Below are positions 26,806 to 35,595 of a stretch of 64,000 nt of DNA, piece after piece; position 1 is the first letter of the stretch; every line of letters begins with the position of its first letter. The stretch comes from CAYVQZ01 sp964453435 (GTDB lineage: Bacteria; Abyssobacteria; SURF-5). Under the pieces are notes generated by a model. It saw nothing but the letters and a program-made list of their open reading frames with translations, was not told the origin of the DNA and ran no database searches. The stretch spans positions 179,439 through 243,438 of the forward strand of contig CAYVQZ010000002.1 in NCBI GenBank assembly GCA_964453435.1. Reading direction: 5' to 3'. Both the position numbers and the translations under genes were made by a program.

Positions 26806-27900
26806 TTACCCCTCCATCACGCAAAATTTGTCCGGCCGAATGCGCACGCTTATCGTCTGACCCTCTTCGAATGTGTAGCGGCGATAGAGAAAGTTCGGCA
26901 GCTCCACCTGTATCGTCAAGCCCGACGATTCGTCCGCCAAAGCGAGCGTGTGCGTCGCGCCCTTTTCCAGAAGTTCCTTCACTGCGCCCGTGACAATGTT
27001 GAAACCCCGGCCTTTCCGAACCGGCCGGTCAGGCTTCATCAACATGACCTCCTCGGCGCGCACGCCGAGGAACACGCGCTGCCCCGGCCGCGGCGCGAAC
27101 TGGTCCGAGTCCGCCACAAACTCGTTCGAGCCCCGCCACCGAAAGGTGAAGCGCGATGAATCGGGATCGACCGATACGACCTCTCCTTCCAGAATGTTTT
27201 CCATTCCCGTGAACCGCGCAACCTTCAGGTTCGCCGGATGAAAATACACCCTGTTCCGCTTCGCGACCTGCTCCATTTCTCCGTCAATCAAAACGGCTAT
27301 CACGTTGGCCAGTATGAACGCCTCCTCGCGGTCGTGTGTCACGTGAAGAAACGTTCCTCTCAAGCGCTGTTGCAGCCGCTTCACCAGTATCTGCAGCTCG
27401 CGCCGAATCGGTGGGTCGAGCCCACTGAAAGGCTCATCGAGCAACAGGATGCGAGGCGAGGTCACCAGCGCCCGCGCCAGCGAAACGCGCCTTCGCTCTC
27501 CTCCGCTCAGGTTCGCAGGCGTTCTCTCGAGCAGCTTCCCGACCTGCAGCGATTCCACCAAATCGTCGAACAGCGGTTCCCATTGCTTTTCGGGAATCCT
27601 CCGGGCGCGCACCCCGAACAGAATATTGTCCCGCATGCTCAGGTGGGGGAACAACGACGCGTCCTGCGGCACGTACCCGACCGAGCGGGATTCCGGCGGC
27701 AGACGCGTGACATCGTTCCCGTCGAGAAGAATCCTGCCGGTTCGCGGGCGAACCAGTCCGGCCACCGTTTCCAGAAGCGCTGTCTTACCCGCGCCCGACG
27801 GCCCGAGAAGAATGAAAAACTCGCCGTCCTCCACTTTCAAGGAAATATCGTCGAGCGAGAAATCGCCAAGCCTGAGGCCGATTCGTTCGAGCGAAATCAT
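26806..27900 (-). CDS. modC: Molybdate/tungstate ABC transporter ATPase
   Basis: A 364-residue ATPase with Walker A GPSGAGKT, Q-loop VPQDASLFP, signature LSGGERRR, Walker B ILLLDEPF and switch HVTHD. The C-terminal 130 residues are a TOBE-like domain, as in ModC/WtpC, where it may sense the oxyanion. ATG 27900 overlaps the permease stop (ATGA). The gene ends convergently with the HDOD-GGDEF gene. Molybdate versus tungstate cannot be separated by sequence alone. Confidence 0.85.
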   Translation of the reverse strand: MISLERIGLRLGDFSLDDISLKVEDGEFFILLGPSGAGKTALLETVAGLVRPRTGRILLDGNDVTRLPPESRSVGYVPQDASLFPHLSMRDNILFGVRARRIPEKQWEPLFDDLVESLQVGKLLERTPANLSGGERRRVSLARALVTSPRILLLDEPFSGLDPPIRRELQILVKRLQQRLRGTFLHVTHDREEAFILANVIAVLIDGEMEQVAKRNRVYFHPANLKVARFTGMENILEGEVVSVDPDSSRFTFRWRGSNEFVADSDQFAPRPGQRVFLGVRAEEVMLMKPDRPVRKGRGFNIVTGAVKELLEKGATHTLALADESSGLTIQVELPNFLYRRYTFEEGQTISVRIRPDKFCVMEG

Positions 27901-28724
27901 AGGGCGAGCGTTTTCCCCGCTATCCGTCGCAATCCCACCAGGCTGAGTGTCGCAATCAGGATCAGAATTACCACCAGTGTCAGCGCCCTGTCCACATCGG
28001 CGCTCGAAAAACCGAGATATATCGACGTGGGAATGGTCGCTGTCTTGCGCTCCGTCGCGCCCGCCAGCGTCACCGTCGCGCCAAACTCGCCGATCGCGCG
28101 CGCCCACACGAGAATCGCCGACGCCAGCAGCCCACTGCGCGACAGCGGAAGCGCCACCTTGCGAAACGCCATCCACTCGGTGCAACCGAGCGAGCGGGCG
28201 ACCTTCTCGTATCTCACCGGTATCCCCTCGAACGTCGCCTTCATCAGGCGAATCGCCAACGCGGTCACAATCGTAGCCTGCGCCACAACGACGCCGGGAA
28301 CCTCGAAGACGATCTCCCCAAAATGCTCCTGCAGCCACCGTCCCTGTCCGCTGCTGAAGGCCACCAGCAGCATCGCGCCGATGGCGATCGGGGAAATGAA
28401 CACCGGTATATCGAGCAGCGCGTCCACCAGCGATTTCCCGGGAAACTCGCGCCGGGCGAGGAAGTATGCGCTCGGCACGCCGATCCCCAGAGCGACCGCG
28501 CTCGAAACGGTGGCCGTTGTCAAACTCAAAAAAATCGCGTGCGTGATTTCCGGCGAAAGGAGCACCCCGAAAATCCGCGTTGGCGGATAATCCTGGAAGG
28601 TCATAAACAAGATGCCGAGGTAGAAGAGCACGATGAACAGCAGGGGAAGCGCGAATAATGAACGCTCGAACCCAAAGGAAAATGAATACCTCAACCGCTG
28701 TGTGTGCGTTGCTCCGTCAGCCAT
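27897..28724 (-). CDS. modB: Molybdate/tungstate ABC transporter permease
   Basis: A 275-residue integral membrane protein with five to six hydrophobic segments. It carries the ABC permease EAA-type cytoplasmic loop (EKVARSLGCTEWMAFRKVAL, then GEFGATVTLAG), which docks on the ATPase. It lies four bases after the binding-protein gene and overlaps the ATPase gene by four bases. Confidence 0.87.
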   Translation of the reverse strand: MADGATHTQRLRYSFSFGFERSLFALPLLFIVLFYLGILFMTFQDYPPTRIFGVLLSPEITHAIFLSLTTATVSSAVALGIGVPSAYFLARREFPGKSLVDALLDIPVFISPIAIGAMLLVAFSSGQGRWLQEHFGEIVFEVPGVVVAQATIVTALAIRLMKATFEGIPVRYEKVARSLGCTEWMAFRKVALPLSRSGLLASAILVWARAIGEFGATVTLAGATERKTATIPTSIYLGFSSADVDRALTLVVILILIATLSLVGLRRIAGKTLAL

Positions 28725-28728
28725 GCGC

Positions 28729-29553
28729 TCACCATCCTTCCGGCAATTCGTAGTCGCCGCCTATCAAAGCGTTCGGCGCGTGTTTTCGGGCTTCCTCCTC
28801 TCGGGTGAGATATCCCCATTTTTCGAATATCCGTTTCCCGGTGTCCGAACACGCGAAGTCCACAAGACTTTGCGCAAGCTCCCTGTTTTTCGAGTACGAA
28901 GATATCGCAATCGGCATGTAGCTGATTCGCGGAATCTGCTCCGGCCGCACCATGACGGTTTCGATTTTTTCCGGGTTCCACCACTGGAACACCCGCCAGC
29001 CCAGAACGGCGTCGGCGCCGTTCAACGCAAGGATGTTCGCCGTCTTCGCGCAGCTCTCCGTGTAGCCCAGGATTCGCGGACGAACCAGCTCGAGCACATT
29101 GTTGCGCTCGATAATCTCGACCGCATACAGGCCCGCGCACACGTGGTGAGGATTCCCGATGGCCACGCGCACGTCCTCGCGCCCGAGGTCTTCGAGTTCT
29201 CGTATGCCCTTCGGGTTCCCTTTCTGCACGTTTATCGAGGGAACCAGATACGTGACGATTCGCGCCGTCCCGGGCGCAACTGCCCCCTCGCGCTCCGCAA
29301 TGCGCATGTAGTCCGGCGAACCCGGAAAATACAGGTCGCCCCGTTTCGCTATCTTCATCTGCGACAGCAGATTCCCGGAACTGCCGAAATGAACTCTCAC
29401 CTTATGTCCCGTTTGGCTCCGGAACGCTTCCACGAGTTCCTGCGTCGCCGGCTTCGAGGCCGACCCCGCAAAGAATTCGAGCTCGCCCGCTTCCGCAACG
29501 CCGCACCACCCAAGCAACGCGACACACACCACCAGGCTAGCGCCAAACCTCAT
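28729..29553 (-). CDS. modA: Molybdate/tungstate-binding periplasmic protein
   Basis: A 274-residue protein with a signal peptide (about 1-22, ending GVAEA) and the ModA/WtpA fold: FAGSASKPATQELVEAF at the start, VHFGSSGNLLSQ in the oxyanion site region and VAIGNPHHVCAG in the second lobe. It delivers the oxyanion to ModBC. The gene overlaps the regulator gene by four bases, so all four genes form one operon. Confidence 0.87.
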   Translation of the reverse strand: MRFGASLVVCVALLGWCGVAEAGELEFFAGSASKPATQELVEAFRSQTGHKVRVHFGSSGNLLSQMKIAKRGDLYFPGSPDYMRIAEREGAVAPGTARIVTYLVPSINVQKGNPKGIRELEDLGREDVRVAIGNPHHVCAGLYAVEIIERNNVLELVRPRILGYTESCAKTANILALNGADAVLGWRVFQWWNPEKIETVMVRPEQIPRISYMPIAISSYSKNRELAQSLVDFACSDTGKRIFEKWGYLTREEEARKHAPNALIGGDYELPEGW

Positions 29554-29930
29554 CTCATCCTCCCTTTCTTCGTTCGAAAAATCCGCTCAAACTGCCGGTC
29601 GGTCGAACGCTGGGCCTGCCGGTCGAACAGCTCATACAACTCCAATATCCTTTGACCCTCCCGAGTCAATAAGGTTCCCCGCTCAGCGCCGCCCCGGCGG
29701 CGGTTCACAAGCTTCAAGTTCAGCCGCTTCTCCATGCTGTCTATCAGGCCCCACGCGCGGCGGTAGTCCATCCCGAGTTCCTTCGCAGCGGCGTTAATCG
29801 AGCCGGTCCGCTCGACCGCCCGGAGCAACTCCGCCCTCCCGGCTCCCATCAGCGGATATCCGTTCAATTCGAGCCATACCTTCGAGCGCACCTCGACGGC
29901 GCGTTTGAGTAGTTCATCGAATGTCGCCAT
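29550..29930 (-). CDS. modE: ModE-like winged-helix repressor (DNA-binding domain only)
   Basis: A 126-residue protein with the LysR-type winged helix of ModE N-termini: RAVERTGSINAAAKELGMDY, then RRAWGLIDSMEKRLNLKLV, and an RRGGAERGTLLTREGQ wing. It lacks the molybdate-binding domains of full ModE, so it may sense the ligand indirectly. ATG 29930 follows GGGAGGG. It is the first gene of the transporter operon, and a palindrome overlaps its promoter. Confidence 0.82.
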   Translation of the reverse strand: MATFDELLKRAVEVRSKVWLELNGYPLMGAGRAELLRAVERTGSINAAAKELGMDYRRAWGLIDSMEKRLNLKLVNRRRGGAERGTLLTREGQRILELYELFDRQAQRSTDRQFERIFRTKKGRMR

Positions 29931-29965
29931 GCTCGTTTCCCTCCCTGAAGGTTCCAACGCCGCCC

Positions 29966-29995
29966 ATTATGACAAATTTGCATAACACATGTCAA
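29966..29995 (-). promoter_or_regulatory. Promoter with overlapping palindromic operator for the mod operon
   Basis: On the minus strand, TTGACA (29995-29990), an 18-base spacer and CATAAT (29971-29966) make a good sigma-70 promoter. The palindrome TTATG-N9-CATAA (29967-29985) covers the spacer and the -10 box, an ideal place for autorepression by the ModE-like protein. Confidence 0.65.
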
Positions 29996-30280
29996 TAACC
30001 CCCCGCCCGAAACCACATTCTTTGTAGGGCGCAATTCATTGCGCCCGCTTCATCCTCCCCCTTTCCTAACGGGGGACGAAGGGGAATTTTAGAACGCGCA
30101 TTCGCGCGATTCCATATCCCCGGAATCAACCCGGGCTGCCCCAAACCCCCGCACTCATGTCAAGGCCCCGCATTCATTGACTTCCTGCCGACCGCTCTGG
30201 TATCCTTCCTTATTCTGTTGCCATCCCTGCGCCGGACGCCAAGGATTGACGCCTCTCCATCTCATGACAGGCAATCCCCG

Positions 30281-31435
30281 ATGAAAAAACGCATCATATC
30301 CGTCATCTTCGTTGTCATCGCCACCGTGATGATCGGAGTCGGCATCATCGCCCCGCTCATGCCCGTCTATGCCCAGCAGATGGGCGCAACCGGCATGTGG
30401 CTCGGCATCATCTTCGCCGCCTTCGCGACCACCCGCATGATTTTCACACCGCTTTTCGGACGCTTCTCCGACCGCTTCGGAAGAAAATGGTTCCTGATGG
30501 CCGGACTCGTCGCGTTCACGCTGCTCTCGCTCGGCTATGTCGCCTCGACAACGGTCTATCAGCTTACGGTCCTGCGCCTGTTCCACGGACTGACCTCCGC
30601 CCTCGTCGTGCCGATTGCGTTCGCCTACATCGGCGACATCACGCCGCCCGGCGAAGAAGGCAAATACATGAGCCTCGTAAACCTGCCGATCTTCGTCGGA
30701 ATGGGCATCGGACCCTTTCTCGGGGGCCGCATCGCCGACGCCTTCGGCATTCGCTCCGCGTTCCTCGTCCTGTTCGCGCTCGGGGCGCTCGCTTCGCTTC
30801 TCGTGTTGTTTCTGCTGCCCGATTTCCGCGCCCGCCGCTCCGAGCATGCGGGAGAACCGGCGACCTTCCGCGCGATGCTGTCAAACAATCTCGTGAAAGC
30901 GCTCATAACCATCCGGGCGGGCGGCGCCGTCAGGCGCGCAATCGTCATGGCCTTTCTGCCCGCCTTCGCCGACTACATCGGGCTCACGAAAACTCATGTC
31001 GGAACCATGATAAGCGTGTTCATCGTCTCCGCTGCCGTCGTTCAATATCCGGCCGGCGCGCTCGCCGACCGGTTCGAAAAAATCCGTATCGTTGTCATCG
31101 GAGAAATACTCGCCACGGTCTGTTTCGCGTTCTTCCCACTCATAAAAACCTTTCCCCAGTTCCTGGCCGTCGGCGTGGTCGCCGGCGTCGCCGGCGGACT
31201 CGCCATGCCGGCCGTCCTCGCCATCAACACAGAGATCGGCCGCGACTACGGGATGGCCTCGATGATGGGCCTGCACGACGCCGCCATGGGTCTCGGCATG
31301 CTGTTCGGGGCGTTGACCGCCGGCGCCGTCATGGACGTGGTCGGCATTCGCGCTATCTTCTACTACGGCGTCGGCGTCGGCTTCGTCGGTGTCGGGCTGT
31401 TTGCGTTCCTCGCGCGCCGCCGATCCGCCGAATGA
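30281..31435 (+). CDS. Major facilitator superfamily transporter
   Basis: A protein of about 384 residues with roughly 12 membrane segments. The MFS signature between helices 2 and 3 is clear (FGRFSDRFGRKWFL), as is its weaker counterpart in the second half (GALADRFEK). It resembles drug/efflux or sugar-efflux members, but the substrate is unknown. ATG 30281 was chosen because the preceding 21 codons are not hydrophobic or conserved. The gene stands alone. The 30001-30280 gap upstream contains only a GCGCAATTCATTGCGC palindrome. Confidence 0.85.
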   Translation: MKKRIISVIFVVIATVMIGVGIIAPLMPVYAQQMGATGMWLGIIFAAFATTRMIFTPLFGRFSDRFGRKWFLMAGLVAFTLLSLGYVASTTVYQLTVLRLFHGLTSALVVPIAFAYIGDITPPGEEGKYMSLVNLPIFVGMGIGPFLGGRIADAFGIRSAFLVLFALGALASLLVLFLLPDFRARRSEHAGEPATFRAMLSNNLVKALITIRAGGAVRRAIVMAFLPAFADYIGLTKTHVGTMISVFIVSAAVVQYPAGALADRFEKIRIVVIGEILATVCFAFFPLIKTFPQFLAVGVVAGVAGGLAMPAVLAINTEIGRDYGMASMMGLHDAAMGLGMLFGALTAGAVMDVVGIRAIFYYGVGVGFVGVGLFAFLARRRSAE

Positions 31436-31488
31436 CCACGGATTCCCACGAATTACACGAAACCATTTCAGCCGCGGATGGACGCTGA

Positions 31489-32440
31489 GTGCGCCAAGGA
31501 AGCGGAGAAGTTCTTACCAGTGAAAGTCTGGGCTGGACAAAGGGTAACCGCCGGTCCAGCACCGAATCCCACGTGTGGGGAGGCGACGAACCGCATGAAG
31601 CTGGGAGGAGGGAGGTATCAGGCTCCAACGAAAGTGAAGGTATTGAGCCCCGAAATTTATCACGTGTCGGAGGCCGACAGCGTTCCGTGGCTGGAAGGCA
31701 GCACTGCGCGAGTCCGCAAGGGCGAGGACTCAGCAGCCCGACGGGGTCAGAGGCCGGTTGCATGATACCACAGGGAGCTTGTATGAACTTGGGAGGGCCG
31801 GGATATTCTCCGCCAGGAGGGGGAGTGTGCGAGGACAAGCGGTGAAAGGCGAGGAGTCGCAAATGGTGTCTCGGCAGTCGGACCACTTCATAGTACCGGT
31901 GAGGCGGGGTAACGCCCGCGGAGACAAGGGGCTGGCGGCAGCGCGATGAGTTCCGTGAGCGGTTCGCGAAGTTCGGGCTGAGGATATTCGAGGCGAAGAG
32001 CAGGACAATCGAGTCCGATCGGAAGACAGGGGCGCAAGGGAAGAAAGCTGGGACCTTCGACTTTCTCGGATTCACGCATTACTGCGGGAAAACGAGAAAC
32101 GGGAAGTTCAAGGTGGCGAAGAAGACCAGCCGGAAGAAGCTCGGTTCCGTCCGGAGCGGGATCAAGGCGATGAACCAGTGGCTGAAGCGCATCCGAAACG
32201 CTGTTGGGATGAAGGCATGGTGGAAGACACTGTGCCGGAAGCTCAGCGGCCATTACCGCTACTACGGAGTGAGCGGGAACATGGAAGGGCATAAGGCGGT
32301 ATTACTGGACAACATTGCGGCTCGTCTTGAAGTGAGTGAATCGGCGCAGCCAGAAGAAGAGCTATACCGGGGAAAATTCCGAGGGGTGCTCGCTGACGCA
32401 AGATCATCTTTGAAATTACACGCTTGTCCAAAATAGCTCT
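31489..32440 (+). mobile_element. Decayed group II intron
   Basis: The element starts with GTGCG (31489-31493), the canonical group II 5' end, and continues with ribozyme-like sequence that is not protein coding. It then holds the first 27 codons of an intron-encoded protein and, after an internal deletion near 31940, the last third of the maturase. I do not see a domain V or VI at the 3' end, so the right boundary is approximate. It is not functional. Confidence 0.75.
31863..32436 (+). pseudogene. Group II intron reverse transcriptase/maturase, broken
   Basis: ATG 31863 opens the typical LtrA start (SRQSDHFIVPVRRGNARGDK) and stops at 31949. The frame that follows from about 31945 encodes the C-terminal maturase part (FDFLGFTHYCGK, KKTSRKKLGSVRSGIK, SGHYRYYGVSGN). 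All reverse transcriptase catalytic blocks are missing. After about 32300 the conserved NRRSQKKSY ending is found in another frame and just after a TGA where TGG is expected. The gene thus has an internal deletion, a frameshift and a nonsense change. Confidence 0.82.
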
Positions 32441-32595
32441 TTGTCTTGGCCAGCATTTCACGCCCGCGGAACCCTCTCTGGAAATTGTCCTTTCAGACCT
32501 GCTCCTTGAAGAAATTCCATTCCGAAATTCGTTCCTGAGCAGGGTCTTTTTCGCCTGCAAGACCAAAAAGCATTTTGCAAATCTATTTTGCTATC

Positions 32596-32611
32596 TGGTA
32601 TCATTTATGCA
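32596..32611 (+). promoter_or_regulatory. Weak sigma-54-like site upstream of first kinase gene
   Basis: TGGTAT-N6-TGCA keeps GG and GC at -24/-12 spacing and lies about 100 bases before the kinase ATG. The fourth base differs from consensus, so this could be chance. Nothing else is recognised in the 276-base gap. Confidence 0.3.
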
Positions 32612-32712
32612 CTCCGGAAATACATTTGCAGGGATTCTCGGTCGTTTGTGTTCCGAGATTCACGGTTTTGTGCCGAAGCGGTCACAAGTCTCAATCAACC
32701 TATCCACCCTGA

Positions 32713-35583
32713 ATGGCCGAAGAGACGAAACGCTGTCCATACTGCGACGAGGAAATCCGCGCCCGGGCCGTCAAGTGCAAGCATTGCGGCGCGATGCTCG
32801 ATGAATCCGTTCCCGCTCCTTCCGCCCCCGACCCCTTGGACAGTCATCCTACAATCCCTCCCGGCGAGATCAAGAGTATCCTCGGCGGCAGGTATGAACT
32901 GCTGGAGGAACTCGGGCGCGGCGGAATGGGAATCGTGTATAAAGCGCTCGACACGAAGCTCGACACGGTTGTCGCCATCAAACTCCTTCCCGAATACCTC
33001 GCGCGCGACAACCGGGGCATAAACATCCTGAAGCGCGAGGCGCTCGCGGCCATGAAGCTCTCGCATCCGAACATCATGAAGTTCTACCACTTCGAGGACC
33101 ATCCCGAGGGCAAGTTCCTCATTGTGGAGTATATCGAGGGGAAGACGCTGGACCAGATTCTCGATGAAAGCCCGGGGCATGCGCTTCCCGAGGAACAGGT
33201 CATCAAGTATGCCGTAGAGGCATGTAAGGGTTTGGAATACGCTCACTCCGAAGGCGTCATTCACAGAGACATCAAACCCTCCAACATCATGGTGGACGTT
33301 AATGGCCGGGTGAAGATAACCGATTTCGGCATCGCGCGGGTCCTGAAAGACTCCCACACCCGCCACACCGGCACGGTCACCAGCGGCACGCTCTTATACA
33401 TGAGCCCGGAACAGATACAGGGCGAGAAGTGCGATGCGCGGAGCGATATTTACTCATTCGGCATCAGCCTGTATGAGCTCTTGAGCGGAAACGCTCCGTT
33501 TTCCTCTGGGGACATCACTCATCAGCATATCAACAAGATGCCCGCTCCCATTCCCGATATCTCGGACAGGCTGAATGCAATCCTTGTCAGATGTCTCGAG
33601 AAGAAACCCGAGGACCGATTCCGGAGCGCGGGCGAACTGGCCGATGCTCTCGCGGGCAGGATGAGTGCAGAAACGACCGAAGGCTCCAAAGCTGCTCAGA
33701 AACCTCATGAGCCTTTGTCCGTCAAGCCAGGGATGAGTCGCGCCTGGGTTGTGGCAATGTTGTTTTTGATAGTTGCGCTTATCGGTGGGGCGGTCGCATA
33801 TAGATACGTGCAGGCCGGGAAAGCCGACGATGAGGCCTCCGGAGTTCGAGCACAACCGCCCGATTCGAACTTCAGAAAACTTACTCCGGAGGAAGTAAAG
33901 GCAATGGGCCTACCCCTACCTGGGGCAGAACCGGCCAGGCCGGTTATGGAACAAGACCAGTCGGGAGACGATACGTCAAGCCAACAGCCAGAGGAAGCAA
34001 AAAAGAAGGAAGCGGAAGAGAGGGCAGAGGAGCAATCCAAGGCTGGCGAAGAAGAACGCAGGCGGGAAGAGCTTGAGAAGCAGGGGCTGGCGCAGGAGCG
34101 CGAGACGGCGCTGACACAGGCCGTTGTCGAGGTGAAGGTGGCGATGGAGGCATCGCTCGAGGCTGCAAAAAGGGCGGAGGCGCCGAAGCATGCCTCATCC
34201 GAGTTCAATGTTGCCGAGCAGGAGAGAAAGAAGGCGGCTGAATATGACCAACGGGGAAACAGAGAACTGGCAAAGGCATCATACGAAAAAGCCAAGGCTG
34301 GATATGACAAGTCCGTTCAGTCAGCCAAACAGGAGAAGGCGCGAATAGAGGCCGAGAGGGTGGCGAAGCAGAAGGCAGAGGCCGAGTCTGCGAGGTCGGA
34401 GATGGCGGCCGCCAAAAGCAGGGCCGAATCGGAGGAAGCGCTAAAGTTTGCTGGCGCGGAGTACGAACCGGCACTTACTTCAGAGCGGGAAGCATCGAAT
34501 TCATTCATTAGCGGGTCTTATGTTGAGGCGAAGGCGAAATATATTTCGGCCAAGGATGGATACCTGAGGGCACTCAATTTGGCGAAGCAGATCCGTGCTG
34601 AAATGATCCTCGTCCCTGCAGGCGAATTCATGATGGGGAGTCCGTCCGGTAAAGGAGCTTATGACGAGTACCCGCAGCATAGGGTGTATGTGGATGCGTT
34701 TTATATGGATGAGTACGAGGTGACGATGAGTCAGTATATGGCGTTTATACGCGCGACTGGACATCGTGGTCTGCCTGATTGGGTTTCCAAGTATGCCCCG
34801 AGTGACAACTGTCCAGTGGTGGGGGTAAGCTGGGATGACGCGGTTGCGTATGCTCAGTGGGTTGGCAAGCGGTTGCCGACCGAGGCCGAGTGGGAGTATG
34901 CATGCAGGGCAGGGAGCGCGATGAAATACTCATTCGGCAATGACGAGGGCAGGCTGGGCGAGTACGCCTGGTATGACAAAAACTCCGGCGGGAAGACGCA
35001 TCCTGTAGGCCAGAAGAAGCCGAACAACTGGGGTTTGTACGACATGCACGGGAACGTGTGGGAGTGGTGCTCGGACTGGCATGATTCGAAATACTACCAA
35101 AGCAGCCCATCAAAGAATCCGAAAGGTCCAGCGAACGGTCGGTATCGTGTGCTTCGTGGTGGGTCGTGGGGCCACTATGCGAGTTACATTCGTTCGGCGT
35201 ACCGGGACATCGGCACACCCGTGGACACGCGTAGCGGCGTCGGCTTCCGCTGCGCTAAGGATATTAAAAATAAGCAGTATCCTGCTGCAGAATCGTCCTC
35301 AGAAGAGGTTGAAAATGAAGAAGCAATCCCCAAACCCAGCGCTCGCTATGCGTTGCAAGTTAGCTCAAGTCAAGATAAGGCGCTAGCCTACAGTCTTGTT
35401 GAGATCCTAGGGGTTCAAGGTTACGAAAGCTATGTGGAAGAAACTGCTCTCGATTCGGCATCGGGGACATGGTTCAGGGTTATGGTCGGCCCGTTTCAGG
35501 CTCGAGAAGAAGCTGAAGCAGTATTGAGAACACTAAATAAGGATTCGAGGTTTGCAGGTTTGTATTTGAGATATTTGCCCTGA
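32713..35583 (+). CDS. Zinc-ribbon Ser/Thr kinase with FGE-like and SPOR domains
   Basis: A 956-residue membrane protein. A zinc ribbon comes first (C8, C11, C22, C25). The kinase domain (about 61-320) has GRGGMG, K90, HRD 184-186 and DFG 204-206, so it should be active. One membrane helix (about 344-364) is followed outside by a long charged coiled-coil region (about 420-625), an FGE-sulfatase-like domain (about 630-850) and a SPOR domain (about 877-956). The FGE part lacks the paired catalytic cysteines near GGSW and probably binds a ligand. Its end, 35170-35250, is the variable segment. This suggests a receptor kinase whose extracytoplasmic part sits near peptidoglycan. Confidence 0.85.
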   Translation: MAEETKRCPYCDEEIRARAVKCKHCGAMLDESVPAPSAPDPLDSHPTIPPGEIKSILGGRYELLEELGRGGMGIVYKALDTKLDTVVAIKLLPEYLARDNRGINILKREALAAMKLSHPNIMKFYHFEDHPEGKFLIVEYIEGKTLDQILDESPGHALPEEQVIKYAVEACKGLEYAHSEGVIHRDIKPSNIMVDVNGRVKITDFGIARVLKDSHTRHTGTVTSGTLLYMSPEQIQGEKCDARSDIYSFGISLYELLSGNAPFSSGDITHQHINKMPAPIPDISDRLNAILVRCLEKKPEDRFRSAGELADALAGRMSAETTEGSKAAQKPHEPLSVKPGMSRAWVVAMLFLIVALIGGAVAYRYVQAGKADDEASGVRAQPPDSNFRKLTPEEVKAMGLPLPGAEPARPVMEQDQSGDDTSSQQPEEAKKKEAEERAEEQSKAGEEERRREELEKQGLAQERETALTQAVVEVKVAMEASLEAAKRAEAPKHASSEFNVAEQERKKAAEYDQRGNRELAKASYEKAKAGYDKSVQSAKQEKARIEAERVAKQKAEAESARSEMAAAKSRAESEEALKFAGAEYEPALTSEREASNSFISGSYVEAKAKYISAKDGYLRALNLAKQIRAEMILVPAGEFMMGSPSGKGAYDEYPQHRVYVDAFYMDEYEVTMSQYMAFIRATGHRGLPDWVSKYAPSDNCPVVGVSWDDAVAYAQWVGKRLPTEAEWEYACRAGSAMKYSFGNDEGRLGEYAWYDKNSGGKTHPVGQKKPNNWGLYDMHGNVWEWCSDWHDSKYYQSSPSKNPKGPANGRYRVLRGGSWGHYASYIRSAYRDIGTPVDTRSGVGFRCAKDIKNKQYPAAESSSEEVENEEAIPKPSARYALQVSSSQDKALAYSLVEILGVQGYESYVEETALDSASGTWFRVMVGPFQAREEAEAVLRTLNKDSRFAGLYLRYLP
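35170..35250 (+). other. Variable segment 1 (FGE C-terminus)
   Basis: It runs from just after GGSW to GFRC in the first FGE-like domain, 26 codons. The positions that are AAC in the second copy appear here as Gly, Tyr, Ser, Asp, Ile, Arg and Val codons. It matches copy 2 in length, but also differs at third positions, so it is older or comes from another template. Confidence 0.55.
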
Positions 35584-35595
35584 AAAATATAAGCA

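Noticed and set aside
31478..31765. A 95-residue protein at the start of the group II intron
   Set aside because: The frame covers structured intron RNA and has no protein-like conservation.
31863..32436. The broken reverse transcriptase as the missing DGR enzyme
   Set aside because: Its remaining parts match group II intron maturases (LtrA-like start, maturase end), and the catalytic blocks are gone.
32713..35583. FGE-like domains as active formylglycine-generating enzymes
   Set aside because: The paired active-site cysteines expected shortly after GGS are missing in all three copies, where the variable segments begin instead.
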